Origin: Amycolatopsis orientalis DSM 40040 = KCTC 9412 | GTDB lineage: Bacteria > Actinomycetota > Actinomycetes > Mycobacteriales > Pseudonocardiaceae | Reading direction: 5' to 3' | DNA: 64,000 nt | Assembly (NCBI RefSeq): GCF_000478275.1 | Contig: NZ_ASJB01000042.1 | Coordinates: 248,001 to 312,000, forward strand | In this document: positions 31,456-39,324 of the stretch, in pieces | Position numbering within the stretch: position 1 is the first letter of the stretch | How the letters are laid out: each line of letters begins with the position of its first letter | Made by a program: the position numbers and the translations under genes | The notes under the pieces: model-generated | Database searches by the model: none | Told to the model about the DNA's origin: nothing | What the model saw: the letters and a program-made list of their open reading frames with translations, nothing else

Positions 31456-32124
31456 ATGGCCGGCAGACATCGCAAGAAAAAGGCTCCGCAGTGGAAGCTC
31501 CCCGCGGGTATCGCGGCAGCCGTCGCCACGGCGCTCCCGGCGTCGATGTGGCTGACCACCGCAGGATCCCCTGACGTCGAAGCGGCCAGTGCCGCGCTCG
31601 CGCTGCAGGCTCCCCCGGTCTCCAGCGTGACTCCCCCGCCGTCGACCAGCAGTACCCCGCCCTCCAGCCCGGCACCGCCCCCCTCGACCACCGCGGCTCC
31701 CCCGAAGCCGACGACGTCGACCAAGGCGCCCGCCCCGGTGAAGAAGACCGTGCCCGCCGCGACGGCCTCGTGTTCGACCAGCCTCGCCGGCACCAAACCG
31801 CATGTGGCCCAGGTCGGCAACCACATCAAGGCGAAGTTCGGTGTCACGAACATCGGCGGCGTCGCGGGCCGCGCGAACGCCAGCGACCACCCGTCCGGCC
31901 TCGCGCTGGACTTCATGGTCGACACCGCCACCGGCAACGCCATCGCCGACTACATCCTGGCCAACCAGAAGGACTTCGGCGTCACCTACGTCATCTGGCG
32001 CCAGCGCTACAACGACGGCAGCGGCTGGGACACCATGGAGGACCGCGGCGGCGCGACCGCCAACCACATGGACCACGTCCACGTGTCCTTCGCCAAGAGC
32101 GCGAAGGTGAACGTCAGCTGCTGA
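31456..32124 (+). CDS. Secreted protein with Pro/Ser/Thr linker and ARB_07466-like C-terminal domain
   Basis: 222 residues. A basic start MAGRHRKKK precedes a hydrophobic signal or anchor (about 18-33), a Pro/Ser/Thr linker (about 50-100), and a globular C-terminal domain (about 103-222) containing GGVAGRANASDHPSGLALDFMVDT and NHMDHVHVSF. The SDHPSGLALDF and HxDHVHV motifs supply the metal ligands seen in M15/ARB_07466-type putative peptidases. Secretion suggests cell-wall or surface peptide hydrolysis, matching the neighbouring envelope-stress system. The start could be the GTG at 31444; MAGRHR is typical of such proteins. Confidence 0.85.
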   Translation: MAGRHRKKKAPQWKLPAGIAAAVATALPASMWLTTAGSPDVEAASAALALQAPPVSSVTPPPSTSSTPPSSPAPPPSTTAAPPKPTTSTKAPAPVKKTVPAATASCSTSLAGTKPHVAQVGNHIKAKFGVTNIGGVAGRANASDHPSGLALDFMVDTATGNAIADYILANQKDFGVTYVIWRQRYNDGSGWDTMEDRGGATANHMDHVHVSFAKSAKVNVSC

Positions 32125-32134
32125 CGACCCCTTC

Positions 32135-32617
32135 TTAACGACGCCGAGCGGACCGCTCGCCGGGCTGGACCACGGGTCGCCCCACGACCTCTTCCACGCC
32201 CCGGACGGCGAGCCGGTCCGCTCGCTCGTTCTCCGGATGCCCGGCGTGGCCCTTGACCCAGTGCCATTCGACGTCGTGCCGCGAGGCGGCTTCGTCGAGG
32301 CGGCGCCAGAGGTCGGCGTTCTTGACCGGGGTCTTGGCGGAGGTCATCCAGCCGTTGTTCTTCCAGTTCCGCACCCAGCTGGTGATGCCGTTCCGGACGT
32401 AGGTGCTGTCGGTGTAGATGTTCACCGTGACCCGGCGCTTCAGGCTTTCCAGCGCCTCGATGGGCGCGGTCAGCTCCATCCGGTTGTTCGTGGTGGGCCC
32501 GGGATCCCCGCCGTAGATCTCCTTCTCGACCGTGCCGTACCGCAGGACCGCGCCCCAGCCGCCGGGGCCGGGATTCCCGCTGCACGCGCCATCGGTGTAG
32601 ATCTCGACTTCCGCCAC
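32135..32617 (-). CDS. rnhA: Ribonuclease HI
   Basis: 160 residues. It cleaves the RNA strand of RNA/DNA hybrids. The four catalytic carboxylates are in place: D9 ([17 protein letters not shown]), E48 (NNRMELTA), D70 ([11 protein letters not shown]) and D134 (ENERADRLA), with the flexible-loop His in KGHAGHPEN (H124). GTG start at 32617. The tail after about residue 143 is Arg-rich and short. It lies 21 bp downstream of dinB on the same strand, so it may share the SOS-controlled transcript. Confidence 0.97.
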   Translation of the reverse strand: MAEVEIYTDGACSGNPGPGGWGAVLRYGTVEKEIYGGDPGPTTNNRMELTAPIEALESLKRRVTVNIYTDSTYVRNGITSWVRNWKNNGWMTSAKTPVKNADLWRRLDEAASRHDVEWHWVKGHAGHPENERADRLAVRGVEEVVGRPVVQPGERSARRR

Positions 32618-32638
32618 CGGGACACCCTAGCGACGGGG

Positions 32639-33829
32639 TCAGTCCGGCAGCAGTGGCACCCACGGCTCCTCGGCCTGCCCGAGATGCACCGCCCGCGTGA
32701 TGGACTTCGTCCCGAAGCGGTCCCGGACGGTGTCGAGCGTCGAGTCGAGCGTGTCCCTCGGCTTCGCCCCGAACGGCAGGACCAGCTGGATCGCGTCGTC
32801 CGACGACAGGTTCGTGAGCGCGAGGCCGATCAGGGTGAGCCCGCGTTCGTCGATCAGCGGTCTCGCGGCGGCGAGCAGTTCGCGGGCCGCCGCGACGATC
32901 GCGCCGGTGTGTTCGGTCGCCTCCGGCAGCGTGTGCGAACGCGTCGCCTTGGTGAAGTCGGCGAACCGCAGGCGCAGCACGACCGTCCGGCACACCCGGT
33001 GCGCCGCGCGCAGTCGCCGGGCGAGGCGATCGGCCAGCGTCAGCAGCGTCGCGTCGAGTTCGGCGGGGGAACGCGGCCTGCTCCCGAGCGCGCGCTGCGC
33101 CCCGATCGAGCGGCGGCGGTGACCGGTCCGCACCCGCCGCGGATCGTCGTTGTGGGACAAGGCGTGCAGGTGGACGCCGACGCCGCGGCCGAGCAGCCGG
33201 ACGAGTTCCTTCTCCCCGAATCCCTCCATCTGGCCGACGGTGGTCACGCCGCGCTCGCGCAGCTTTTGCGCCGTCACCTTGCCCACGCCCCACAACCGTT
33301 CGACCGGCAGCGGGTGCAGGAATTCCAGTTCCTTGTCGTGCGGCACGACGAGGAGGCCGTCGGGTTTCGCGACGCCGCTGGCCACCTTCGCGAGGAACTT
33401 CGTCCGGGCGACGCCGACGGTGATCGGCAGCCCGACCTGCTCCAGCACGTCCCGGCGCAGTTTCGCGGCGATCCGGCTCGGCGTGCCCGCGATCTTCAGC
33501 AGCCCGCCGACGTCGAGGAAGGCCTCGTCGATCGAGATGCCCTCCACCAGCGGTGTCGTGTTGTCGAAGACCGCGAAGACCGCCTTGCTCGCCTCCGAGT
33601 ACGCGTGCATCCGCGGCGGGACCACGATCGCGTCCGGGCACAGCCGCCGTGCCTGGCCGCCGCCCATCGCCGTGCGGACGCCGTACGCCTTGGCCTCGTA
33701 ACTGGCCGCCAGCACGACGCCGCCGCCGACGATGACCGGCCGTCCGCGCAGGCTCGGGTCGTCACGCTGCTCGACCGACGCGTAGAACGAATCCAGGTCG
33801 GCGTGCAGGATGGGACCCTCGGGCGGCAT
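32639..33829 (-). CDS. dinB: DNA polymerase IV (Y-family translesion polymerase)
   Basis: 396 residues. Palm carboxylates are in ILHADLDSFYASVEQ (D11) and GISIDEAFLDV (D, E near 105), followed by the helix-hairpin-helix KVTAQKLRERGVTTVGQM and the little-finger domain. It copies across lesions at low fidelity. ATG at 33829 (MPPEGPILHADLDSF) is preferred over the TTG at 33865. With it, the palindrome GAACATATGTTC ends one base before the start codon and no Shine-Dalgarno sequence is present, so the message is probably leaderless and directly LexA-controlled. Confidence 0.96.
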   Translation of the reverse strand: MPPEGPILHADLDSFYASVEQRDDPSLRGRPVIVGGGVVLAASYEAKAYGVRTAMGGGQARRLCPDAIVVPPRMHAYSEASKAVFAVFDNTTPLVEGISIDEAFLDVGGLLKIAGTPSRIAAKLRRDVLEQVGLPITVGVARTKFLAKVASGVAKPDGLLVVPHDKELEFLHPLPVERLWGVGKVTAQKLRERGVTTVGQMEGFGEKELVRLLGRGVGVHLHALSHNDDPRRVRTGHRRRSIGAQRALGSRPRSPAELDATLLTLADRLARRLRAAHRVCRTVVLRLRFADFTKATRSHTLPEATEHTGAIVAAARELLAAARPLIDERGLTLIGLALTNLSSDDAIQLVLPFGAKPRDTLDSTLDTVRDRFGTKSITRAVHLGQAEEPWVPLLPD

Positions 33830-33830
33830 A

Positions 33831-33842
33831 GAACATATGTTC
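33831..33842. promoter_or_regulatory. SOS box (LexA operator) at the dinB start
   Basis: GAACATATGTTC is a perfect palindrome with the actinobacterial LexA half-sites GAAC/GTTC separated by four bases (consensus TCGAACnnnnGTTCGA; here AGAAC..GTTCG). It abuts the dinB start codon, overlapping the likely -10 of a leaderless promoter, so bound LexA would block polymerase. Confidence 0.85.
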
Positions 33843-33871
33843 GCATCGATCGGCCCAGCGGCCAAGCCATC

Positions 33872-34879
33872 TCACCCGGGTGAGCCGAGTGCTCCCGCGA
33901 GGGCCGAGGCGAGCAGGGCGACGGTGCGATCGTCGTCTTCGGCCAGCTTCCGCAGCACGCCCAGCACGAGGTCCGGCGGCATCTCGACGAGGGCCTGCGT
34001 GAGGCGGATCCGTGACGCGGGGGCCGCGGCGGGCGCGGCGAGCTCGCCGGTCAACGCGCTCATGATCCGGTCCGCGCAGCCGGCGTCGCGCGCCAAGGTC
34101 CCGAGGACCTCCGCCGCCTCCACGTCGGAGGTGCCCTCGACCACCATGCGGACGAGCGACGGCACGGCCGCGACCTCGCCCCGCGAACCCACGGCGAGCG
34201 CGGCGCGGGCGCGGACCGCCGGATCCGGGTCGCCGAGTACCTCGGCCAGTGCGGCGGTCGCCTCGTCACCGGGCATCCCGGCGAGGGCGAGCACCGCGCG
34301 CCGCCGGACCTCGACGTCCGCCGAACGCACGCCGGAAACCAGACTCGTCACGCCGTCGCCGCCCGCCCTCGCGAGAGCCCACCTCAGTGCCCCGGCGACG
34401 TTCGGATCGGCTTCCGCGAGGACCGCGCCGGCCAGTACCTCCGTGGGCACCGGCACGTCGTCGGCCGGGGCCAGGACGGCCTGCTGCCGCCGGGCGGCGT
34501 GGGGCGAGTTGAGCCCGTGCAGGAGCTCGACGATGCGCAGGACCCCTTCCCAGCCCGTGGGTGCCGAGCCGTCGACAGCGCGGAGGCGGTCGAGCAGTTC
34601 CTGGTCCCGTTTCAGGCGTTCCTCGGTCCGCCGGATGAGGTCGCCGACCAGATCGGACGGCTCGAAGGCGGGATCCGCCAAGGCACGTCCGATCTGGCGC
34701 AGCGACAGGCCGAGTGACCGCAGGCTCTCCACGTGGAAGATCCGGCGGATGTCCTCCTCGGCGTATTCGCGGTAGCCGCCGACGGTGCGGCCGGTCGGCC
34801 GCACCAGCCCGAGGGAGTCGTAGTGCCGGAGCATCCGGCTGCTCACCCCCGAGCGGCGCGCCACCTCACCGATCAGCAT
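33872..34879 (-). CDS. MerR-family regulator fused to HEAT repeats
   Basis: 335 residues. An N-terminal MerR winged helix (LIGEVARRSGVSSRMLRHYDSLGLVRPTGRTVGGYREY, about 2-40) and dimerisation helix (to about 110) are followed by HEAT-like repeats (about 125-330; SADVEVRRRAVLALAGMPGDEATAALAEVLGDPDPAVRARAALAVGSRG). The partner gene upstream encodes a HEAT-only protein and the two overlap (TGATG), suggesting the HEAT parts interact. ATG at 34879 is used. The operon promoter has a MerR-type 19-bp spacer and a dyad (35560-35590), so autoregulation is likely. Ligand unknown. Confidence 0.9.
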   Translation of the reverse strand: MLIGEVARRSGVSSRMLRHYDSLGLVRPTGRTVGGYREYAEEDIRRIFHVESLRSLGLSLRQIGRALADPAFEPSDLVGDLIRRTEERLKRDQELLDRLRAVDGSAPTGWEGVLRIVELLHGLNSPHAARRQQAVLAPADDVPVPTEVLAGAVLAEADPNVAGALRWALARAGGDGVTSLVSGVRSADVEVRRRAVLALAGMPGDEATAALAEVLGDPDPAVRARAALAVGSRGEVAAVPSLVRMVVEGTSDVEAAEVLGTLARDAGCADRIMSALTGELAAPAAAPASRIRLTQALVEMPPDLVLGVLRKLAEDDDRTVALLASALAGALGSPG

Positions 34880-35547
34880 CAAGCTCCCCCCGCTCGTTCC
34901 GGGCCCAGCGCGACGATCCGTTTCGACTCGTCGAATCCGGCGTCCGGATCGCGCAGGAGCCGCTCCGTGGCGCGGGCGTGCGCGGACACCTCCGGGTCGG
35001 CACTCGCCAGGCCCGTCCGCAAGACGGGCCCGATCGCGTCTCCGAGCGCGACGAGCGCCCTGCTGAGACTCAGCCGCACCGTCCGGTCACCCCGGCCGAA
35101 CCGGGTGGCCAGCTCACCGGCCAGCCGCGCCCGCTCCCCGTCCGGGACGAGGACCACGGCGGCCCGCCACGCACTGCGCGCGACCTCGTCGTCGGCGTCG
35201 TGCAGCAGCGACCGGGTGATGGCCGGCCACGCGGCGCGGTCGCCGATCTTGGACAGCGTGTGCAACGCCTGGCTCCGGGCCTGGGCGACCCCGGAACCGA
35301 GCTCCGCCAGGAGCGCCGGCACCGTGCTCGCCGCGGGCAGCCGGGTCAGCGCCCAGGTCAGCATGTCCCGGACGTAGAAGTCCGGCTCGATCGCGCACCG
35401 CGCCACGAGCGGGCCGACGAACCGGGTGTCCGGTTCCGTCCCGGCCGCCAGCGCCGCCTGGAGCCGCGTCGACGAGTTCTCGGAACCCAGCGCGTCGAGC
35501 AGGCGCAGGTCCGGTGACGTCCTCTGTGTCGTGTTGATGGGGATCAC
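34879..35547 (-). CDS. HEAT-repeat protein, first gene of the MerR-HEAT operon
   Basis: 222 residues made almost entirely of HEAT-like helical pairs (NSSTRLQAALAAGTEPDTRFVGPLVARCAIEPDFYVRDMLTWAL; ALHTLSKIGDRAAWPAITRSLLHDADDEVARSAWRAA). The start is odd. The only canonical codon is GTG at 35547, but it overlaps the perfect Shine-Dalgarno AGGAGGTGATC, whereas the codon at proper spacing downstream of that site is ATC (35538). Either the GTG uses the GGAG 8 nt further upstream or initiation is at ATC. Coupled to the MerR-HEAT gene by TGATG. Confidence 0.85.
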   Translation of the reverse strand: MIPINTTQRTSPDLRLLDALGSENSSTRLQAALAAGTEPDTRFVGPLVARCAIEPDFYVRDMLTWALTRLPAASTVPALLAELGSGVAQARSQALHTLSKIGDRAAWPAITRSLLHDADDEVARSAWRAAVVLVPDGERARLAGELATRFGRGDRTVRLSLSRALVALGDAIGPVLRTGLASADPEVSAHARATERLLRDPDAGFDESKRIVALGPERAGGA

Positions 35548-35559
35548 CTCCTGCGCTCC

Positions 35560-35590
35560 AGTGAAGACCTTGTCACGATGTCAAGGTCAA
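35560..35590 (-). promoter_or_regulatory. MerR-type promoter of the HEAT/MerR operon
   Basis: On the minus strand: -35 TTGACC (35585-35590), a 19-bp spacer, and -10 TTCACT (35560-35565). The spacer is filled by the dyad ACCTTG-N9-CAAGGT (35567-35587). Overlong spacers carrying a dyad are the mark of promoters that MerR proteins untwist. Position 13 bp upstream of the first gene of the MerR operon argues for autoregulation. It overlaps the end of the DUF6010 gene. Confidence 0.82.
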
Positions 35591-36015
35591 GGACGGAGTG
35601 ACGGGGCCCGCTCAGCCGAACGGGAACCGGCCCGGGCGCGGACGAAATCCGTCACCGAGCGCCCGCCCGCGAAACACCAGATCGCGATCACCGGGTCGCA
35701 GATCGCGCAGCCGAACGAGGAATGCTCCGCGAACGGGATGATCGGAGCGCCCTTCAGGTGGTGCACGACGTCCCAGCCGGTGTGCAGCAGCCAGGCGATC
35801 CCGATGAACGTCCACGAATCGAGGCCGCGATAGGCCACGTAGGTCACCACCGCGGCGAACGCGAACTCCCAGATCCCGAGGCCGCCGCCACTCAGGTAGG
35901 CGGCACCGGCACCCGCCACCATGATCGCGTTGAAGCGACGGCGGTGCGGTTCGTGGATGAGCGACATGAGCACGACGTAGCCGAGGCCGACCAGAATCGG
36001 CGCGATGATCATCAT
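35587..36015 (-). CDS. DUF6010-family membrane protein
   Basis: 142 residues with about four transmembrane helices (IIAPILVGLGYVVLMSLIH, AIMVAGAGAAYLSGGGLGIWEFAFAAVVTYVAY, FIGIAWLLHTGWDVVHH). The conserved LLHTGWDVVHHLKG with His/Asp and the following SSFGCAICDPVIAIWCF resemble DUF6010 proteins of unknown function. ATG at 36015 begins MMIIAP. The stop codon lies at the -35 of the MerR operon promoter, so the genes abut without being one unit. Confidence 0.8.
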   Translation of the reverse strand: MMIIAPILVGLGYVVLMSLIHEPHRRRFNAIMVAGAGAAYLSGGGLGIWEFAFAAVVTYVAYRGLDSWTFIGIAWLLHTGWDVVHHLKGAPIIPFAEHSSFGCAICDPVIAIWCFAGGRSVTDFVRARAGSRSAERAPSLRP

Positions 36016-36107
36016 GGCTCGACGCTAGGACGCGGCGGTGCCCACTCCCAGTGGCGTGAACGACGCCTTCCACCGGGATCCCGCCATCGGCGCGGTAGGT
36101 TCCGGGC

Positions 36108-37046
36108 ATGCACACCGTCGCCGTGCTCGCGCTGGACCAGGTGATCCCGTTCGACCTGTCGACCCCCATCGAGGTCTTCACCAGGACACGGCTGCCGGAC
36201 GGTGGCGCGGGCTACCGGGTGCTCATCTGCGCCGAACACCCGGAGGTCGACGCCGGGCACTTCACCTTGCGCGCACCGTGGGGCCTGGAGCGGCTGGCCG
36301 AGGCCGACACGGTCATCGTCCCCGGCACCGCCGAACCCACGCGGCCGCTGTCTCCGGCCGTCCGGGACGCGCTCACCTCGGCGGCCGCGAAGGGCACGCG
36401 GATCGCGTCGATCTGTTCCGGCACCTTCATTCTCGCCGCCGCGGGCCTGCTCGACGGCCTCCGCGCCACCACGCACTGGGTCGCCGCCGGGCTGCTCGCC
36501 GAGGCCCACCCGGCCATCGACGTCGACCCGGACGTGCTCTACGTCGACAACGGGCAGATCCTGACGTCGGCGGGTGCCGCCGCGGGCCTGGATCTGTGCC
36601 TGCACCTGATCCGCCGCGATCACGGCGCGGCGATCGCGGCCGACGCGGCCCGCCTTTCGGTGATGGCGCTCGAACGCGAAGGCGGGCAGGCCCAGTTCAT
36701 CGCGTTGCGGCATCCCCCGGCTCCCCGCGGCTCGGCGCTGGAACCCACCCTGCTGTGGATGCAGGAAAACCTCGCGCGCGACCTCAGCCTGGCCGATATC
36801 GCCGCCCGCGCCGGGATGAGCACCCGCACGCTGATCCGGCACTTCCGCGAACAGACCGGGACAACGCCGCTGCAATGGCTGCACCGGACCCGCGTCCGGC
36901 AGGCGCAGCATCTGCTGGAGACCACCCAGTACGCCGTCGAGCGGATCGGCGCCGAGGTCGGCTTCGGTTCGCCGACCTCGTTCCGCGACCGGTTCAAGCG
37001 CACGACGGGCGTCAGCCCGGCCACCTATCGACGCGCTTTCCGTTGA
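36108..37046 (+). CDS. GlxA-family regulator (DJ-1/PfpI domain plus AraC HTH)
   Basis: 312 residues. The N-terminal DJ-1/PfpI-like domain (about 1-170) has the nucleophile-elbow region GTRIASICSGTFILAAAGLL with Cys near 104. The C-terminal AraC HTH (about 215-310) shows DLSLADIAARAGMSTRTLIRHFREQTGTTPLQWLHRTRVRQAQHLLE and the second HTH VERIGAEVGFGSPTSFRDRFKRTTGVSP. Such regulators control amine or choline catabolism and stress genes. It precedes the secreted fucosidase (107 bp, same strand), which may be its target. Divergent from DUF6010. Confidence 0.93.
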   Translation: MHTVAVLALDQVIPFDLSTPIEVFTRTRLPDGGAGYRVLICAEHPEVDAGHFTLRAPWGLERLAEADTVIVPGTAEPTRPLSPAVRDALTSAAAKGTRIASICSGTFILAAAGLLDGLRATTHWVAAGLLAEAHPAIDVDPDVLYVDNGQILTSAGAAAGLDLCLHLIRRDHGAAIAADAARLSVMALEREGGQAQFIALRHPPAPRGSALEPTLLWMQENLARDLSLADIAARAGMSTRTLIRHFREQTGTTPLQWLHRTRVRQAQHLLETTQYAVERIGAEVGFGSPTSFRDRFKRTTGVSPATYRRAFR

Positions 37047-37152
37047 GCGGGAACGCCTCTTGCCGGTGACGGGGCCGCACGGCGACCATGGCCGTACCCA
37101 TCACCGAGCACGTCTTCTCCCGCCGTAGGGGACGTCGTCAGGAGGCAAGCTC

Positions 37153-38892
37153 GTGCTGCGCAAGACCTTGTCCGTTCTCCTCGCCGTCATCCTGCTCTTC
37201 GCGGGACTCACTCCCGCGAACGCCGAACTGAACCATCCCCGCCAGAGCTGGTTACGCGCCTCGACCGCGGGACTGTTCCTGCACTGGGGAATGCGCACTT
37301 CGCCGGGCTACACCAGTTGCGCCGCCTGGGAAAAGGCCGTCACCGACGGCGGATGGGACGCGAAGTACTGGATCGGCGAAGCGAAGAAGCTGCACGCGCA
37401 GTACGTCGTGCTGGCGTCGTTCCACAGCAAACTCGGCTACGCCAGGGCGTGGCCGTCGGCCGTACCGGGAAGTTGTTCCACCACAAGGGATTTCCTCGGT
37501 GAACTGATCGCCGCGGGCAAGGCCGAGGGGATCAAGGTCATCAACTACATGACCGACGATCCCCAGTGGTACAACGAAGGTCTCGGCTCGGGCAAGAGCT
37601 GGTTGAACTCGTCCGCGTACTCGAAGTACAAGGGCAAACAGGTGGACCTGCACACCCGCGACGGCTTCGGGGAATTCGGCTACGACAACTTCGTCGAGAT
37701 CATGCGGCGCTACCCCGATCTGGCCGGGTTCTGGATCGACAACGACAACGCCTACTGGGAGCGCAACGGCCTCTACGAACGCGTCCGCCGGGACCGGCCG
37801 GACTACCTGCTGAGCAACAACAACGAAGACACGCCGATCATGGACACGATCAGCAACGAGCAGAAGACCGGGATGACCCCGGCCTACGACTACCCGCAGG
37901 CCGTCTACACCGCCGCGCCGCGGCTGATCGAGGCGTGCTTCAAGCTCCCCAGTTCCGGTGCCTGGTGGTACAGCGGTTCGAACTCCGCGGTCGACTACAA
38001 GCTCACCCTCGGCCGCTACCTGACCAACAAGGGCTCCGACGTCAAGTCCCTGATGGCCGAGACCGCGATGGTGAACGGGCGGTTCCCGTCGAACCAGGAG
38101 GCGTTCAACGACTTCGCCGCCGGGTTCTTCGGCAAGATCCGGGAATCCGTCGAAGGCACCTACGGCGGCGGCTACGACCACGGAGGATTCAAGCCGGGCT
38201 TCTGGAACGACGGCGCGCACGGCGTGACGACGGTGTCCAAAACCGATCCGGACAAGCATTACCTCCATGTGCTCACCAAACCCTCGGGGAGCACACTTAC
38301 CTTGCGGGACAACGGATACAAGGTCAAGCGGGTGACCGACCTGCGCACCGGCACGGTCGTCGCGCACAGTCAGGCGGGCGGCAGGCTCACGCTGTCGGGG
38401 ATCTCGTCGTGGGATCAGTACGACACGGTGTTCAAGGTCGAGACCGGCGGCCGCGAGGGCGTCTACCCGGCGTCGTCGTACACGATGAGCGCCAGCGCCT
38501 CCGGTGGCGGGCATCCGGCGCAGGCCGCGGCGGACGGCGACTACGCCACCTACTGGGACGCGACTTCGGCAGAACCGGTGTCGCTGCGCTTCGACCTCGG
38601 CGCGCCGAAACGGATCCAGTACCTCGGGATCAACCAGCGTGAGGATTCGACCACGTACCCGGCGTCGAATTCGGCGCGGATCAAGAACTACCGGGTCTAC
38701 GTCAGCGCGGACGGGAAGAACTGGGGCTCACCGGTGAAGACCGGTTCGCTGCCCAATCATCGGGGCGTGCAGTTCATCGACCTGCCGGTGACGACGGCGC
38801 GTCATGTGCGGCTCGAGAAGGTCGACGGTCACGGCGTCGACAGGCTGCGCGTGGACGAGGCCTGGATCGGCTCGGCCTATCCGGCGGGCTGA
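37153..38892 (+). CDS. Secreted alpha-L-fucosidase (GH29-like) with F5/8 type C domain
   Basis: 579 residues. A Sec signal peptide (LRKTLSVLLAVILLFAGLTPANA, cut near 24) precedes a GH29-like barrel (about 28-400): GLFLHWGMRTSPGY, VVLASFHSKLGY, and the nucleophile candidate D196 in AGFWIDND. Then come an Ig-like linker and a discoidin/F5-8C carbohydrate-binding domain (about 455-575; YTMSASASGGGHPAQAAADGDYATYWDA). It would remove fucose from glycans outside the cell. GTG start has GGAGG 7 nt upstream (37141-37145). It pairs functionally with the sialidase at 59755 as a glycan-scavenging set. The barrel is divergent from standard fucosidases, so substrate is uncertain. Confidence 0.88.
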   Translation: MLRKTLSVLLAVILLFAGLTPANAELNHPRQSWLRASTAGLFLHWGMRTSPGYTSCAAWEKAVTDGGWDAKYWIGEAKKLHAQYVVLASFHSKLGYARAWPSAVPGSCSTTRDFLGELIAAGKAEGIKVINYMTDDPQWYNEGLGSGKSWLNSSAYSKYKGKQVDLHTRDGFGEFGYDNFVEIMRRYPDLAGFWIDNDNAYWERNGLYERVRRDRPDYLLSNNNEDTPIMDTISNEQKTGMTPAYDYPQAVYTAAPRLIEACFKLPSSGAWWYSGSNSAVDYKLTLGRYLTNKGSDVKSLMAETAMVNGRFPSNQEAFNDFAAGFFGKIRESVEGTYGGGYDHGGFKPGFWNDGAHGVTTVSKTDPDKHYLHVLTKPSGSTLTLRDNGYKVKRVTDLRTGTVVAHSQAGGRLTLSGISSWDQYDTVFKVETGGREGVYPASSYTMSASASGGGHPAQAAADGDYATYWDATSAEPVSLRFDLGAPKRIQYLGINQREDSTTYPASNSARIKNYRVYVSADGKNWGSPVKTGSLPNHRGVQFIDLPVTTARHVRLEKVDGHGVDRLRVDEAWIGSAYPAG

Positions 38893-38893
38893 A

Positions 38894-39184
38894 TCAGGCG
38901 GCGAGCGGCAGGGCGGTGTCCGAGGCCCGCTCCCTGGCCTGTTCGGCGAACCGCTTCCGGGCGACGACGACTCTGAGCCATCGTTCGGAGCGCTCGGCGT
39001 CCAGTTCGGAGGTGGCGCGGGCGAGCACCTCGGCGGCGTGCGCGGCGGAATCGATCTCCGCGGCGGCGCCGAGGTAGTCGCCCGCCTCGATCAGCTTGTA
39101 CGCGTGGCGCATCTCGGTCTGCGCGGTCGAGTAGATGGCGTAGGCGGCCAGGTTGTTCGCCAGCGGGCCCAGTGAATGCGACAT
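38894..39184 (-). CDS. Small helical protein (96 aa), unrecognised
   Basis: 96 residues, predicted all-helical: MSHSLGPLANNLAAYAIYSTAQTEMRHAYKLIEAGDYLGAAAEIDSA, with an AGDYLGAA turn resembling a single TPR-like hairpin. ATG at 39184 has GGAG 6 nt upstream. It stops one base after the fucosidase stop (convergent). I do not recognise a family. Confidence 0.75.
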   Translation of the reverse strand: MSHSLGPLANNLAAYAIYSTAQTEMRHAYKLIEAGDYLGAAAEIDSAAHAAEVLARATSELDAERSERWLRVVVARKRFAEQARERASDTALPLAA

Positions 39185-39324
39185 CGGATTCTCCGTCCTC
39201 GGTCTTTACTGCCTCTCTACTGACACGTCGAGCGGAGACGCGACGGTTCGACATCGACCCGGATATTTTTCGAATTTCCTCACGGGGTTGCGCAAAGTGG
39301 CCGCCTCACGACAGCCTGAAGCGC

